From positions 248,001-312,000 of the forward strand of contig JAIXQO010000001.1 in the NCBI GenBank assembly GCA_027485695.1: a stretch of 64,000 bases of DNA. Reading direction: 5' to 3'. The stretch comes from Pseudomonadota bacterium. Lineage in GTDB: Bacteria > Bdellovibrionota > UBA1018. The notes beneath the pieces are model-generated. The model was not told where the DNA came from. It made no database searches and was given only the letters and a program-made list of their open reading frames with translations. Positions 50,644 to 59,008 of this stretch are shown here, piece by piece (within the stretch, counting starts at the first letter, position 1; each line of letters starts with the position of its first letter). The translations under genes were made by a program, and so were the position numbers.

Positions 50644-50917
50644 TCTCCTCTATTTGGCGTTCGCTATGTTGATGAGCGCACTATTCGTTGTCATCTATTA
50701 TAAGGACCTTCTTCAGAAACTCCTCGGAATCCACCTGTTGTTTCAATCACTGCTGGTTTTCACGATTATTTTCTCCAAAGAAGCGAAACGGGAACTCGGT
50801 GCAATCATCTGTATCTCGCTTCTCTTTATGAACCTCTGCATGGTTCTCGTCGGGGCTACCTTAGCGCTTCAACGCAAAAAACGAGATCCCAGCCTCTTAA
50901 AGAAGGGGGTTGAATGA
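50636..50917 (+). CDS. NuoK-like membrane subunit of divergent complex I cluster
   Basis: 93 aa with three helices, the size and topology of NuoK. Both conserved membrane glutamates are gone: GIHLLFQS has His33 where the normal protein reads VELMLNA, and LLFMNLCM has Asn66 where it reads AAAESAVG. The ordinary NuoK at the right edge of the window keeps both. These residues carry protons along the membrane arm in E. coli NuoK, so proton transfer here should be impaired or different. Confidence 0.78.
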   Translation: MVSLLYLAFAMLMSALFVVIYYKDLLQKLLGIHLLFQSLLVFTIIFSKEAKRELGAIICISLLFMNLCMVLVGATLALQRKKRDPSLLKKGVE

Positions 50918-52548
50918 AAGAGCTCTCCCTCATTGACTCAGCTTGGATTTTTCGATTCTTGCTGGTGGAAGACCCACTTCGCTGGATTCTTGCCGCCGCG
51001 ATGCTGATTCCAGGAATCGCCGTTCTCTATGATCGCCGTAAAGACGGCGTGCGGATTCTGACGTTCATCGGCGCGGTGCTTTTGATGTTATCGGCGGCGT
51101 ACCTCCTCTCCTCCGAAAGCGCGCGGTTATTTTTCGGATTTCTCGTTTGGGTGTTTTCGCTGTTTTGGATCCTCCGAACGGAACGCCTGGATACGGACCT
51201 CTACCGACTGCAACTGATCCGGGGATCGCTTGCGCTTGCGTTTGCATTGATTGGGATCTTGGTAAAAGGTCTTGGTGAATCGACGTTTCCCTCGGGTGTT
51301 GTATTTGGTCGGTCACTGATTTTAATTTCGGTTTTGATCTCGATCTTGCCATCGCTCTCGCCGATGAAACTAAAACCCGCGACCCGGGACATTTTCTGCG
51401 ATTTCGTGATCACCGAAGGCGGCCTCACGTTTTGCCTGCTCTTGATCTTCTCATCATTCTCCAGTCAGTTGTCTTACCTTCCGATCTGGATCATTGCAGA
51501 AGCTTTTATTCTGATCCGGTTGGTGTTTTTCTTTTTCCAACTCAACGGCAGTCCGCTCAGTTCAGACCTATTCCGAACCTGGACTCAGCTCGGTGTCGTG
51601 CTCCCATTGATCGCGCTGAGGTCTAATGATCCTTGGGCGGGTGAACTCGCAATTTTGGTTTGGTTCGTAGGAATGCAGGCGATCCGCATGGTCGCGCAAA
51701 TGCCGCTCTCGACCTGGGTTAAATCGGTCCTCGTTTTCTTATTCTCTTACGTCGTATTTTTTCCGATCGTTTCATTCGATTTCTTGTTGGCGTTGACCTA
51801 TCAAAAACTGGGTCTCCATGAGCCGGAATCCTATCTCTTGACGACCAATCATTTGATCTGGGTGATCACTGGCGTGCTTGCAATCTTATCGCACACGTTT
51901 TCGGTCAAGACGGCTACGCAAGCGGAACAGAAAAACGGGATTGGTCCGCGTTTGGTTGCTGCCGTAGTCGTTACACTGCTTTTTTCTCCGGGTGTGATCT
52001 TAGGCGAATGGATCGTGCCGCATCAGAGTCTACGGATCTGGGATGCCCTCTGGAGTGCTTGGGCGAGTGCGGCTGAAAACGCGATTGATCCAAGTCGCAT
52101 CGAAGGTTTCTGGTCTTGGATCGTATTCTTCGTGGGCTTGGCAATTGGACTGCTTCTGGGTCTGAGCAAATATTTCCGGAACAAAGACCGTCGTGATTCT
52201 GCCAAAGATTTCTTTGTGAAAACCCTGAACGGCTCACGAGATTTCTCGGTAGCGCTGGGTTCTCATGGTCGTCGCATGATTGCCCGACTCTCCAAACTCG
52301 ATCAGAAAAACGCAGAACGTTTTTGGGAAACCTTTCTCAGCCGAATCGGCAAATCGATGAAACGCGGATTTTTCCGTAAAATCGATCTGGCGCTGAGTCG
52401 GGAAGATGCGCCCGGAATGCGCTTGGCGATTCGCGCGAGCGATGCCCCGCTCAGGCAGTTGATGCGAGTTTATTATCAGAATTTAGATTGGACGCTGGCG
52501 TTCGCCGTCGGCATTTCGTTCGTGTTGATCGGACTATTTTTCCTGTGA
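50914..52548 (+). CDS. NuoL-position membrane protein of divergent complex I cluster
   Basis: 544 aa with about 12 to 13 membrane helices, then a long basic amphipathic stretch (about 425-520) and a final membrane helix (about 523-544). This ending recalls the lateral helix and last helix of NuoL. The NuoL signatures around the essential Glu and Lys (WE-x-SYLLIG; GPTPVSALIHAATMV) are absent. WVKS near residue 268 is a poor stand-in. Identification therefore rests on position between NuoK- and NuoM-like genes and on overall shape. Confidence 0.6.
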   Translation: MKELSLIDSAWIFRFLLVEDPLRWILAAAMLIPGIAVLYDRRKDGVRILTFIGAVLLMLSAAYLLSSESARLFFGFLVWVFSLFWILRTERLDTDLYRLQLIRGSLALAFALIGILVKGLGESTFPSGVVFGRSLILISVLISILPSLSPMKLKPATRDIFCDFVITEGGLTFCLLLIFSSFSSQLSYLPIWIIAEAFILIRLVFFFFQLNGSPLSSDLFRTWTQLGVVLPLIALRSNDPWAGELAILVWFVGMQAIRMVAQMPLSTWVKSVLVFLFSYVVFFPIVSFDFLLALTYQKLGLHEPESYLLTTNHLIWVITGVLAILSHTFSVKTATQAEQKNGIGPRLVAAVVVTLLFSPGVILGEWIVPHQSLRIWDALWSAWASAAENAIDPSRIEGFWSWIVFFVGLAIGLLLGLSKYFRNKDRRDSAKDFFVKTLNGSRDFSVALGSHGRRMIARLSKLDQKNAERFWETFLSRIGKSMKRGFFRKIDLALSREDAPGMRLAIRASDAPLRQLMRVYYQNLDWTLAFAVGISFVLIGLFFL

Positions 52549-52555
52549 GGTTCAA

Positions 52556-54037
52556 ATGTCGGTTTTATTGAATTCGATCATTTTCCTGCCCCTCCTGGGA
52601 GCACTGCTTCAGGTTTTGCCGATCCGAAGGAATGTCTCCAACGGGATTGCACTGGCACTTAGCTTAGGGACCTCGGCGGTCACCTTCGGCCTGATATTCT
52701 TGCACTATCAGGACTTGGGGACGATGTTGAGTTTTCAGGCCCCTTGGATCGAAGCGTTTTCGATCAACTACTCCTTAGGACTCGACGGTCTATCGGCACC
52801 GTTCTTGTTCTCGTCTTCGATCTTGTTCCCACTCGCGCTCATCGTTGAGAAGGACCGCGAGCGTGGCCGTCCGGGAATGTTCGCAATCCTGCTTCTCAGC
52901 CAAGCTTCGATCAACGGTCTGGCTGTTTCACAAGATATTCTGCTTCTGATCGTGTTCTGGTTCCTGGCCTCGATCCCGGTTTTCTTTCTGGTCAGTGTTT
53001 TCGGTCAAAGCGCCAAGGAGCTTCGAGCCCATCACTTGATCGGCGTCACGATCTTCTCAGCCTCACTTGCGCTCGTGTCCGCGCTCCTCATCTATTATAG
53101 TAAGACTCCTGGCACGTTCCTTTTGAACGAACTGAGAGGGATCACATTCTCGGAAATCCGGATTTTTAAATCGGACTATTTCATACAGCTCGATCAGCTC
53201 GCGTTGATTTTTCTCGCCGCCGCAGTTTTGCTTCGGGGCGCTTATTGGCCGTTTCATGGTTGGTACCAGCGAATGCTCGAGGTTTTGGGGCCATTCCATG
53301 GATTCGTGACTTTTCTGAGCATCGGGCCCGCGAGTTTCTTCTTGTTCTTGCGGGTCGCTCAAGACGTGTTTCCTCCGCTCGTTCAGAAGTGGCAGCCGAT
53401 TTGGCTCGTGATTGGTGTGATCGGGATGTTCTTCCAAACGATGAGTCTTTTCGGTCTCAAAGACCTTCGGATCATTTACTCAAAAATTGCGGCCGTCTCT
53501 CTCGGAACGCTTTGGATCGGTCTGGCATCGGGGACGAGCTCCGGACTCTTGGGCGGTTTTTTCATCATGATCGGTTTTGTGTTCTGTTATGCCGGTGCTT
53601 CCTACATCTTCGAGTTTCTCACGCAGGAGTTTGGTCGCGTGGAGATTCAGGACCTCGAGGAACTCGGGAGACGTTATCCAGGTTTTGGACCGTTTCTGAT
53701 CATTTTCACGGGTAGCCTGATGGGATTCCCGGGCACAGTCGGATTCATCGGGTTAGTGCTTTCGCTCATGGGAGATTTCCAGCGCTATCCGCTTGCATCG
53801 ATCTTCTCGGCGTTACTACTGGTGGCAGTTTCCATTTTCCTTTTCTTGAATCTGAAGATTGTCTTCCGAATGCTCGAGGCGCCGGATCCTAAACCCATGA
53901 CCCTGAAGTCACGGGTTGTACTCATACCGATCGTCATCGTGATCATGGTCTTGGGTATTTTCCCCTCACCTCTGGTTAAAATGATGAGAACAACGATCGA
54001 AGCTACGCAAAAAGGCGACGCAATGGCGTCTAAATAA
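52556..54037 (+). CDS. NuoM-like antiporter-type subunit of divergent complex I cluster
   Basis: 493 aa, about 14 membrane helices. Recognisable: YSLGLDGLSAPF (normally LGIDGLS), WPFHGW and SLFGLKDLRIIYSKIA. The essential helix-5 Glu is Phe136 (VFWFLASIPVFFL against FFWEMMLVPMYFL in E. coli), and the helix-7 Lys is Arg227 (RGAYWPFHGW). So one charged partner is lost and the other changed conservatively. It is seven bases after the preceding gene. Confidence 0.8.
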   Translation: MSVLLNSIIFLPLLGALLQVLPIRRNVSNGIALALSLGTSAVTFGLIFLHYQDLGTMLSFQAPWIEAFSINYSLGLDGLSAPFLFSSSILFPLALIVEKDRERGRPGMFAILLLSQASINGLAVSQDILLLIVFWFLASIPVFFLVSVFGQSAKELRAHHLIGVTIFSASLALVSALLIYYSKTPGTFLLNELRGITFSEIRIFKSDYFIQLDQLALIFLAAAVLLRGAYWPFHGWYQRMLEVLGPFHGFVTFLSIGPASFFLFLRVAQDVFPPLVQKWQPIWLVIGVIGMFFQTMSLFGLKDLRIIYSKIAAVSLGTLWIGLASGTSSGLLGGFFIMIGFVFCYAGASYIFEFLTQEFGRVEIQDLEELGRRYPGFGPFLIIFTGSLMGFPGTVGFIGLVLSLMGDFQRYPLASIFSALLLVAVSIFLFLNLKIVFRMLEAPDPKPMTLKSRVVLIPIVIVIMVLGIFPSPLVKMMRTTIEATQKGDAMASK

Positions 54038-54050
54038 GAGAGAGGGTCGA

Positions 54051-55505
54051 ATGATCGCGATACCAGAATCTTCGATGCTCCTGACGATCTTCGGTTTGCT
54101 CATTGCCGAGGTCACCTATTTCGGTGAAAAAAACCGGCTCGCCCATGGGATCGCGATTTTCGGCATCTTGACCGCCTCGCTCCAACTCGTTTGGTCGTTG
54201 TTTCATTTGAATACGGAGTTTTACGGCGGATTTTTCGTCAACGACTCTTACTCGGTTTTATTTCGCGCTCTATTTTTGCTTCTCGGTTTACTTCAGGTGC
54301 TACAAGCCTACTTGTTTGAGCAAGAGAATCGGCCACGTCTTGGAGAGCGTTATATCCTGGTGATCTGCGCGACGACGGTCGGGATGCTCCTCATGTCCTC
54401 GACTCACCTTTTGCTCAGTTTTCTTTTGATCGGATTCTTGGTGCTTTTGATCTCAGGACTGATCCTGACCTCCGAAGATTTCCGCTCTACCGCCGAAGCA
54501 GGCTGGAGTTTCTACTCCCACAGCGGCCTCGCGGTTGGTTTCTTGTTCTTGGGGCTCATTCTGTTTTTCTTTTTCTCCGACGATCTGCTGTTACGTCGTG
54601 AAGCGATCCACTCCCACCTTGGCCCGGACTCTCTCACCGCGGTTCGAGTCGTACTCGTCACATTCCTGTTTGGCGCATTGGTGCTCGTGTCGCTTTTTCC
54701 GTTCCAACTCTGGGGACATCAGGTGTTCGCCAAGACGTCTACTCTTTGGACCGGTTATATTTTGACACTCATTCGATTGGCGATTTTCGGATGGTTCACG
54801 AGACTGCTCATGGTCTGGTTTGGACCGGAACAGCCGTTTCAACCGAATCACCTCGATACGCTTCACCTGAACTGGACTCCACTTCTCTCGATCATTGCAG
54901 GCGTGACCACGTTCTTAAGTTCCGTAGTCGTATTTCGTCATACGCAGATGAAACCGATTTTGAGCGGACTGTTTTTGGGGCAGCTCGGTTTCTATGTTTT
55001 GGGCTGGCTCTATCTCAATGACACGAGTGTCGGCGCGTTGGTTTTGAACCTGCTCGTGGAATTGATTTGTGGAGCGGCGTTATTTAGTTCGTTTAGTCTG
55101 CTGGAGCGCTATTTCAAAACGGATGATTTAGCGGAATTTAGGGGAGTTTTCGGGAAAAACGCGTTCATCACGGTGGTTTTCCTCCTCGCTTTTGCAAGTC
55201 TGGCCGGCGTACCTCCACTTCCGGGATTTACCGCCAAGTTCGCTCTCCTGCTTTCGATCTTGAACGATGGACAGGTGGTTCTCGCGAGCGTGATGTTGAT
55301 CTCCTACCTGTTGAACTTGATTCTCGCACTGAGACTGGTGAATTTGAGCTTGGACGGCGCTCTGGAGCAAACTCCGGCAAGAGTTTCGGTCGCAACGCAG
55401 AATATCTATTTGGGAACGCTTTTGATCCCAGTGATCTTGCTCTGCTTCTTTTCTCAAGCGTTCATGCTCTGGGCGATTCAGTCGGTTCGTTTGATCTATC
55501 GGTAG
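54051..55505 (+). CDS. NuoN-like antiporter-type subunit of divergent complex I cluster
   Basis: 484 aa, about 14 membrane helices. The late-helix signature AGVPPLPGFTAKF is kept (GIPPLAGFxxK in normal proteins). The helix-5 Glu aligns with Gly128 (THLLLSFLLIGF) and the helix-7 Lys with Leu212 (VLVSLFPFQLW), and the PFH His is Gln219. This closes the 11-gene cluster; a 207-base gap with a weak terminator separates it from the ordinary nuo operon. Confidence 0.8.
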   Translation: MIAIPESSMLLTIFGLLIAEVTYFGEKNRLAHGIAIFGILTASLQLVWSLFHLNTEFYGGFFVNDSYSVLFRALFLLLGLLQVLQAYLFEQENRPRLGERYILVICATTVGMLLMSSTHLLLSFLLIGFLVLLISGLILTSEDFRSTAEAGWSFYSHSGLAVGFLFLGLILFFFFSDDLLLRREAIHSHLGPDSLTAVRVVLVTFLFGALVLVSLFPFQLWGHQVFAKTSTLWTGYILTLIRLAIFGWFTRLLMVWFGPEQPFQPNHLDTLHLNWTPLLSIIAGVTTFLSSVVVFRHTQMKPILSGLFLGQLGFYVLGWLYLNDTSVGALVLNLLVELICGAALFSSFSLLERYFKTDDLAEFRGVFGKNAFITVVFLLAFASLAGVPPLPGFTAKFALLLSILNDGQVVLASVMLISYLLNLILALRLVNLSLDGALEQTPARVSVATQNIYLGTLLIPVILLCFFSQAFMLWAIQSVRLIYR

Positions 55506-55530
55506 TCGCAAGGCCCGATGAATGCGGATT

Positions 55531-55575
55531 CTGGGTGTCCGATTTCAAAAACTGACGGACCCAGTGCGAGTTTTT
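55531..55575 (+). terminator. possible terminator between the two complex I clusters
   Basis: CTGGG-TG-TCCG pairs with CGGA-CCCAG (TG bulged) and a TTTTT follows seven bases later. Weak by intrinsic-terminator standards, but it is the only candidate in the 207-base gap, which should also carry the promoter of the second operon. Confidence 0.4.
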
Positions 55576-55712
55576 GTTGGTCGAATCTTGGATTTTACGA
55601 CCAAACTAATTAACGCGGCGCAATTCAGATCTTCCGATTATTTTGGGGCTGAGTCATAGTCCGAGACAAACGTACGGATATCGTTTATCTTTTCAGCAAA
55701 AAGGAAGAGGTC

Positions 55713-56072
55713 ATGGAATATATTCCGGTGTTAATCCTGATGGCGGTTGGGGTTACGGTCGGAACGGCTATTGTCGTTCTGTCGGGCCTGATTGGTCCAA
55801 AACTCCAAAATAAAAAGAAAGACCAAGCGTTCGAGTGCGGTGTGCCCGCGTATGGAGATGCGAAACATCGTTTCTCCGTTCGGTTTTATCTCGTCGCTAT
55901 TTTGTTTCTACTCTTCGACGTCGAAGCGATTTTCTTTTTCCCTTTCGCCCTGATCTATCGCGAATTCCTCAGCATTAATTCATTCATTCTGATCGAGATG
56001 GGTGTGTTCGTCGCAATCCTGCTCGTGGGTTATCTGTACGTGCGCAAAAAAGGTGCGCTCGAGTGGGAATAA
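55713..56072 (+). CDS. nuoA: NADH-quinone oxidoreductase subunit A
   Basis: 119 aa, three membrane helices with all hallmarks: FECGVPAYGDAKHRFSVRF (the ECG-P loop), LLFDVEAIFFFPFA and the RKKGALEW ending. GGAAGAGG lies before the ATG. First gene of the conventional complex I operon, with its own leader. It gives the internal standard against which the divergent NuoA-like protein upstream can be compared. Confidence 0.96.
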   Translation: MEYIPVLILMAVGVTVGTAIVVLSGLIGPKLQNKKKDQAFECGVPAYGDAKHRFSVRFYLVAILFLLFDVEAIFFFPFALIYREFLSINSFILIEMGVFVAILLVGYLYVRKKGALEWE

Positions 56073-56112
56073 GTTTCACCTTCCTTACGCTTTAAAATTT
56101 TAGGAGAGAGAA

Positions 56113-56670
56113 ATGTCTAAAGACGGCTCAGCAAGTTTCTTCACGACCCGCCTCGATGCGCTCATCAACTGGGGTCGTAAAAATTCCATGTGGCCCCTCC
56201 CCTTCGGCACGAGCTGCTGCGGGATTGAGATGATGGCAACGATGGCCTCCGATTACGATTTGGCGCGCTTCGGTGCCGAAGCGATGCGGTTCTCGCCCCG
56301 CCAGGCAGATATGCTCGTCGTAGCCGGGATCATCAATACTAAGATGGCTCCGGTTCTTCGGACCGTTTACGAACAGATGGCCGAACCGAAATGGGTCATG
56401 TCCTTCGGCGCATGTGCATCTTCGGGCGGGATCTTCAATGTGTATTCTGTCACCCAAGGGATCGACACGATCATTCCGGTCGACGTTTACGTTCCAGGTT
56501 GCCCTCCGGCCCCCGAGGGCGTTCTTCACGCTCTGATGCGTCTTCAAGATCAAGTTCAAGCAGGCACCACCCGTTCTCAGATGCGCGAGCAGGCGATCAA
56601 GCGCATCAGTCTCATGACCGATGCTCAAGCGGCGGCAGTGGTCCAGGCCTCTGACAAGAGGAGTGTATAA
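56113..56670 (+). CDS. nuoB: NADH-quinone oxidoreductase subunit B
   Basis: 185 aa. Cluster N2 ligands are the tandem cysteines in [18 protein letters not shown] and VPGCPPAPE. It passes electrons from NuoI to quinone at the NuoB/NuoD interface. GGAGAG precedes the ATG; the stop abuts the nuoC start. The C-terminal 40 residues beyond the core are polar. Confidence 0.97.
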   Translation: MSKDGSASFFTTRLDALINWGRKNSMWPLPFGTSCCGIEMMATMASDYDLARFGAEAMRFSPRQADMLVVAGIINTKMAPVLRTVYEQMAEPKWVMSFGACASSGGIFNVYSVTQGIDTIIPVDVYVPGCPPAPEGVLHALMRLQDQVQAGTTRSQMREQAIKRISLMTDAQAAAVVQASDKRSV

Positions 56671-57257
56671 TGGATATTCGCACGCCAGTTCCTGAAATTT
56701 ACGGTGGAATTCGCGATCAGTATCGCGATCTCTGGAACAAACAGATTGAAACGCTCAAAGGTAAATTCGCGTCATCAATCGAAGACGTCCTTCATCCGGA
56801 TCAATACCCAACAGACGTTCCGATCATCTACGTGAATAAGGCTTCGATCGTTGAAGTTCTGAAATTCATTAAAGAGGCATCTGGGTTTGACTACCACTTC
56901 CTGGCCGATCTCACGGCCACGGACGAAGAAGTCTCCCCACGATTCGAAATCGTCTACCAGCTTCTCTGCCAAGCGACGCGCGCGCGTATCCGCGTAAAAG
57001 TCCGTGTCGAAGAGAACGCGTCGATTCCGACGATTGTCTCTCTCTGGCCAGCTGCGAACTGGCCCGAGCGCGAAGTCTACGACATGTTTGGAGTTCAATT
57101 CGAAGGTCACCCGGACCTCCGCCGCATCTTGATGGATGAGCGTTGGGTCGGACACCCGCTTCGCAAAGATTACCCGCTTCGCGGGTATCAGATTTTCCCG
57201 GAACCGATGCCGGTTCAGGCTCACCTCTTGGAAGGGTCGCCGAATGCAGAAAAATAA
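56670..57257 (+). CDS. nuoC: NADH-quinone oxidoreductase subunit C
   Basis: 195 aa 30-kDa subunit. The signature WPEREVYDMFGVQFEGHPDL, RRILMDERW and HPLRKDYPLRGY are intact. NuoC is separate from NuoD, unlike the E. coli fusion. Its end overlaps the nuoD start by 14 bases. Confidence 0.95.
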   Translation: MDIRTPVPEIYGGIRDQYRDLWNKQIETLKGKFASSIEDVLHPDQYPTDVPIIYVNKASIVEVLKFIKEASGFDYHFLADLTATDEEVSPRFEIVYQLLCQATRARIRVKVRVEENASIPTIVSLWPAANWPEREVYDMFGVQFEGHPDLRRILMDERWVGHPLRKDYPLRGYQIFPEPMPVQAHLLEGSPNAEK

Positions 57258-58488
57258 TCAGTTCAATCTTGGACCTGCAGAACAACACTACCACATCGAG
57301 CACGATCCAGACGATCTGTGGAGCGACTCACGAGTCATCGTGAACGTGGGCCCGACTCACCCAGCGATGCACGGCGCCCTTCGGATGGTCGCCAAAATGA
57401 ACGGTGAGACGATCGAGAAGAGTTACTGCGAATTCGGTTTCACCCACCGAGCCAAAGAAAAACTCGGTGAAAACCGCACCTACCACCAATTCGTCGTCTA
57501 CACGGACCGCCTGAATTATTGTTCAGCGCTGCTCAACAACGTGACGTATGCGATGTCGGTCGAGCGCCTTTTGGGCGTTCAAGTTCCAGAACGTGCGACC
57601 TGGATCCGCATGATCTGCGCGGAACTTGCGCGGATCATCGACCACTTCATCTGTATCGGAATCAGCGCCGTCGACTTGGGCGCGTTTTCGTTCTTCTTGT
57701 ACGGATTCCACCAGCGCGAAGAAGCCTACACGCTGATCGAACGCCTCTGTGGCGCTCGACTCACGACCTCTTACACGCGTATCGGCGGACTGATGTACGA
57801 CGCCCCTGAGGGATGGGAAAAAGACGTCAAATCCTGGACCGAGCGTACGCTCAAGGTGCTGACCGAGATGGACAACCTCCTGACGGGCAACAAGATCTGG
57901 CATCAACGCACCAAAGGCGTGGGCGTTTTCAACAAAGAAGACTGCCTGAAATACAGCTTCACGGGCCCGAGTGCTCGTGCAGCCGGCATTGATTTCGATC
58001 TTCGTCGTGATCAGCCGATGATGTTCTATAAGGACATCGAGTTTGACGTACCGGTTGCGCAAAACGGCGACGTTTTCGATCGCTACTTGGTTCGCCTGGA
58101 AGAGATCAAGCAATCGCTTGCGATCATCCGTCAGTGCTGCGATCGACTCAAGCCAGGACCAATCTGGTCCGAAGACAAGCGCGTGCGCATTCCCGAAAAA
58201 GAGTTGGTTCACAACTCGATGGAAGGTCTGATTCACCACTTTAAATTTTTCATGACCGGATTCGATGTTCCGCAAGGCGAAGCTTACACCACCATGGAAG
58301 CCGCCAACGGGGAACTCGGATTCTACATCGTCAGCAAAGGCGGACCGAAGGCGCATCGTATGCGTATTCGCGGACCGTCCGTTTATCACTTCCAAGCTCT
58401 GAGTCCGATGGCCGAAGGCGAGAAACTCGCCGACATGGTCGCAACCCTCGGTAGCATCAACGTCATCGCCGGCGAGCTGGACCGCTAG
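57244..58488 (+). CDS. nuoD: NADH-quinone oxidoreductase subunit D
   Basis: 414 aa from the ATG at 57244 (after GGAAGGG); a longer reading would start within nuoC and adds 36 unrelated residues. The quinone loop VGPTHPAMHG has both histidines and DRLNYCSALLNN has the quinone-binding tyrosine. The C-terminal REGxxYTTMEAANGELGFY region is present as QGEAYTTMEAANGELGFY. It is the ordinary 49-kDa subunit. Confidence 0.96.
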   Translation: MQKNNQFNLGPAEQHYHIEHDPDDLWSDSRVIVNVGPTHPAMHGALRMVAKMNGETIEKSYCEFGFTHRAKEKLGENRTYHQFVVYTDRLNYCSALLNNVTYAMSVERLLGVQVPERATWIRMICAELARIIDHFICIGISAVDLGAFSFFLYGFHQREEAYTLIERLCGARLTTSYTRIGGLMYDAPEGWEKDVKSWTERTLKVLTEMDNLLTGNKIWHQRTKGVGVFNKEDCLKYSFTGPSARAAGIDFDLRRDQPMMFYKDIEFDVPVAQNGDVFDRYLVRLEEIKQSLAIIRQCCDRLKPGPIWSEDKRVRIPEKELVHNSMEGLIHHFKFFMTGFDVPQGEAYTTMEAANGELGFYIVSKGGPKAHRMRIRGPSVYHFQALSPMAEGEKLADMVATLGSINVIAGELDR

Positions 58489-58511
58489 TAGTCATAGGAG
58501 AAGAGGAATCC

Positions 58512-58988
58512 ATGTCGACTCCCGTTTTATCGGAAAAATTCTACGCTCAGATGAAGAAGCTCGAGCCACGCTACCCGAACAAGGTAGCGCTCTTGCTCCC
58601 AGCCCTCCATGCCGCGCAAGACGAGCTCGGTTGGCTACCGCCAGCTGCCATCGGCGCGATTGGGGAATATATCGGGATCCACCCGGCCCAGGTCAAAGAA
58701 GTCGCGTCGTTTTACACGATGTACAATCTGAAACCGGTCGGCAAATACCACCTCAAGATTTGCACCAACGTCGCTTGCGCTCTTCGTGGCGCCGAAGGCG
58801 TCGTTGCTCACTGTGAGAAAAAACTGGGTATCAAGGTTGGTGAGACGACTCCGGACAAGAAATTCACGCTCTATGAAGAAGAGTGTTTGGGTGCGTGCGG
58901 AACCGCTCCGGCGATGATGCTCAACAATGATTACGTCGAGAACCTGACCGTCCAGAAAATGGACGAAGTCCTCGCGAAACTGAACTGA
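58512..58988 (+). CDS. nuoE: NADH-quinone oxidoreductase subunit E
   Basis: 158 aa thioredoxin-like 24-kDa subunit. The 2Fe-2S cluster N1a ligands are in ICTNVACALRG (C-x4-C) and EECLGACGTAP (C-x3-C). With NuoF and NuoG it forms the NADH-oxidising module, which the upstream cluster lacks. Confidence 0.96.
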   Translation: MSTPVLSEKFYAQMKKLEPRYPNKVALLLPALHAAQDELGWLPPAAIGAIGEYIGIHPAQVKEVASFYTMYNLKPVGKYHLKICTNVACALRGAEGVVAHCEKKLGIKVGETTPDKKFTLYEEECLGACGTAPAMMLNNDYVENLTVQKMDEVLAKLN

Positions 58989-59008
58989 GAGAAGAAGGAA
59001 CAAAATCC

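Noticed and set aside
46283-55505. Reading the first complex I-like cluster as a membrane-bound hydrogenase or formate hydrogenlyase
   Set aside because: The large-subunit homologue lacks both CxxC pairs needed for the nickel-iron site, and no hydrogenase maturation genes are present.
46283-55505. The divergent cluster as a decaying pseudogene copy of the nuo operon
   Set aside because: All 11 frames are open, tightly overlapped and equipped with sensible starts; iron-sulfur cysteines are all conserved. Decay would hit these too.
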